A DNA stretch of 64,000 nt from an uncultured Hungatella sp. (GTDB taxonomy: Bacteria; Bacillota; Clostridia; Lachnospirales; Lachnospiraceae). A program made the translations under genes and the position numbers. The notes beneath the pieces were generated by a model. That model worked only from the letters and a program-made list of their open reading frames with translations. It was not told the origin of the DNA and made no database searches. The stretch covers positions 1-64,000 of the forward strand of contig CAMUJH010000012.1 in assembly GCA_947089145.1 (NCBI GenBank). Reading direction: 5' to 3'. Within the stretch, counting starts at the first letter, position 1. The number at the start of each line of letters is the position of its first letter. Positions 62,867 through 64,000 of the stretch are shown piece by piece.

Positions 62867-64000
62867 ATGGGGAAAATCGCACTTTTGGTATCCAGGGAAG
62901 AGATGCTTTGCCAGGCGCACAATATTCTTCAGGAAAGAAAATATCCCATTGGGGAAATGAAGGCAGTCCGTTCCGAAACGGCGGTTATAGAAGCCCGGAA
63001 GTCCATAGCCGACGGGGCCTCTATTATTATTGCCAGAGGGCTTCAGGCATCCCTGATTAAACAGTATACCCATATCCCGGTGGTGGAGATCGTGCTGACG
63101 GCTCAGGAAATGGCGCTGCTGGTTATGCGGGCAAAACAGGTGGTGAAAAAGCTTCGGCCGGTTATTGCGGTGGTGGGATTTAAAAACATGTTTTGCGATA
63201 TGTCTTATTTTGACGAGCTTTACGATGTACAGCTTCGCATGTACTATACGGCCCAGGGGCAGGGGCGGGATTTAAAGGAGCTGGCTGCTCAGGCCATCGC
63301 CCAGGGGGCGGATCTGATTATCGGAGGGGATACGGCGGTAAAGGCGGCTGAGGAAGCGGGGGTGCCGTCCCTGTTTCTGTCCATGACCGAAGAGTCTCTG
63401 AAGAATGCGTTTTCCATGGCGGAGAGCATGGACTATGCCATGAATGCAGAAAGAAAATCGGCCGCCCGGATGGAAACCCTTTTGGACTATACATTTAACG
63501 GGGTGATTCAACTGGACAGAGACGGCGTGGTAAAGGGGGTAAACCCTCTTTTAGAGGATATGATGGGCCGGTCCCAGGAAGAGATGAGGGGGCTGGCCAT
63601 CGGGGAACTTGTCCCGGAAGTGGGAGCGGACGTATTGGAGCGGGTGCTGGGCAATGGAAAAGAATATTCCATGTTTCTGGAACTGAACCACAGGTCGGTA
63701 TTTGCGGTTCTGGCGCCAATCCTTTACGACGGCCAGGCAGACGGAGCGATTATTACCTGCCACAAGACGACCAGAAAACAGACAGAGGAAGAGAAGGGCA
63801 AAAAGGAAGGGATTCTTCCGTCACCGGACCGGTTCCAGGATATTTTACAGGAGTCGTCTTCCATGAAAAAATGCGTGCATTTGGCCAGGCTGTATGCCCT
63901 GTCCTGTCAGCCGGTGGTGATAATGGGGGAGGCGGGAACAGAGAAACGCCTTCTGGCCCAGAGTATACATGGAAGCAGCGCTTATAGACGGGGGCCTTTC
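62867..64000 (+). CDS. PrpR-type sigma-54-dependent activator (cut by the window end)
   Basis: 378 codons are visible with no stop. An N-terminal PrpR_N sensor (about 1-180: VVEIVLTAQEMALLVM, VIAVVGFKNMFCD, GADLIIGGDTAVKAAEEAGVPSLF) is followed by a PAS domain (about 205-300: DGVVKGVNPLLEDMMGRSQEEM). The sequence then enters the AAA+ domain, with DILQESSSMKKCVHLARLY and a Walker A-like MGEAGTEKRLL. Such regulators switch on sigma-54 promoters in response to small metabolites. GGGAGG precedes the ATG. The target operon probably lies beyond the window. Confidence 0.85.
   Translation, partial: MGKIALLVSREEMLCQAHNILQERKYPIGEMKAVRSETAVIEARKSIADGASIIIARGLQASLIKQYTHIPVVEIVLTAQEMALLVMRAKQVVKKLRPVIAVVGFKNMFCDMSYFDELYDVQLRMYYTAQGQGRDLKELAAQAIAQGADLIIGGDTAVKAAEEAGVPSLFLSMTEESLKNAFSMAESMDYAMNAERKSAARMETLLDYTFNGVIQLDRDGVVKGVNPLLEDMMGRSQEEMRGLAIGELVPEVGADVLERVLGNGKEYSMFLELNHRSVFAVLAPILYDGQADGAIITCHKTTRKQTEEEKGKKEGILPSPDRFQDILQESSSMKKCVHLARLYALSCQPVVIMGEAGTEKRLLAQSIHGSSAYRRGPF

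Overview
The window looks like a chromosomal segment of a gut Firmicute of the Lachnospiraceae / Clostridium cluster XIVa type. This is inferred from the mix of genes: a subtilisin-like Csp-type protease, very large 2-hydroxyacyl-CoA-dehydratase-type activase, mannose-family PTS, TRAP transporter, strong AGGAGG ribosome sites, consensus TTGACA-17-TATAAT promoters and moderate GC content. No rRNA genes or CRISPR array were seen.

Layout. 1-5.4 kb: two tRNA genes (Val partial, Leu), then a surface-polysaccharide block (phosphoglycosyl transferase, GT2, a tyrosine recombinase, Wzz-like protein) and tRNA-Arg. 5.5-7.5 kb: a membrane GGDEF protein on the minus strand. 7.7-15.2 kb: a mannose-family PTS operon followed by a signalling operon in which two membrane-anchored binding proteins flank a histidine kinase and a NarL-type regulator; no ABC permease is present, so these look like sensors. 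15.2-24.2 kb: HAD phosphatase, kduI with its GntR regulator and palindromic operator, a beta-lactamase-fold hydrolase, a lipoprotein barnase with barstar, a metallopeptidase, RecJ and GlyA. 24.2-35.8 kb: giant activase (minus), CorA, a rhomboid-like protein, pyruvate kinase, LysA and an S8 protease.

35.8-49.75 kb looks like an inserted and partly decayed island. It starts just after the 3' end of the S8 protease gene, and its far end carries a second, diverged copy of that gene's last 13 codons. Its left part is a graveyard (broken beta-glucoside PTS, 6-phospho-beta-glucosidase tail, MATE pieces in swapped order, methyltransferase, AlkZ-related and MFS remnants) mixed with intact genes (TSUP, Fe-S aldo/keto reductase, an iron-type alcohol dehydrogenase lacking all four metal ligands, AEC transporter). 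Two palindromic operator-promoter modules repeat within it.

The right part of the island (44.3-49.5 kb) is the most interesting piece: a tightly packed four-gene operon encoding a kinase with two different GHKL ATPase modules, a receiver protein without a DNA-binding domain, an HNH nuclease and an N6-adenine DNA methyltransferase. I read it as a candidate restriction/defence system driven by two-component signalling.

49.8-60.9 kb: AraC regulator, YcxB-like protein, TRAP transporter (DctPQM), two GH31 glycosidases and a MATE exporter form a carbohydrate-use locus. 61-62.7 kb is a second decay zone (TPR-like, short-chain dehydrogenase and flavodoxin remnants). The window ends inside a PrpR-type sigma-54 activator.
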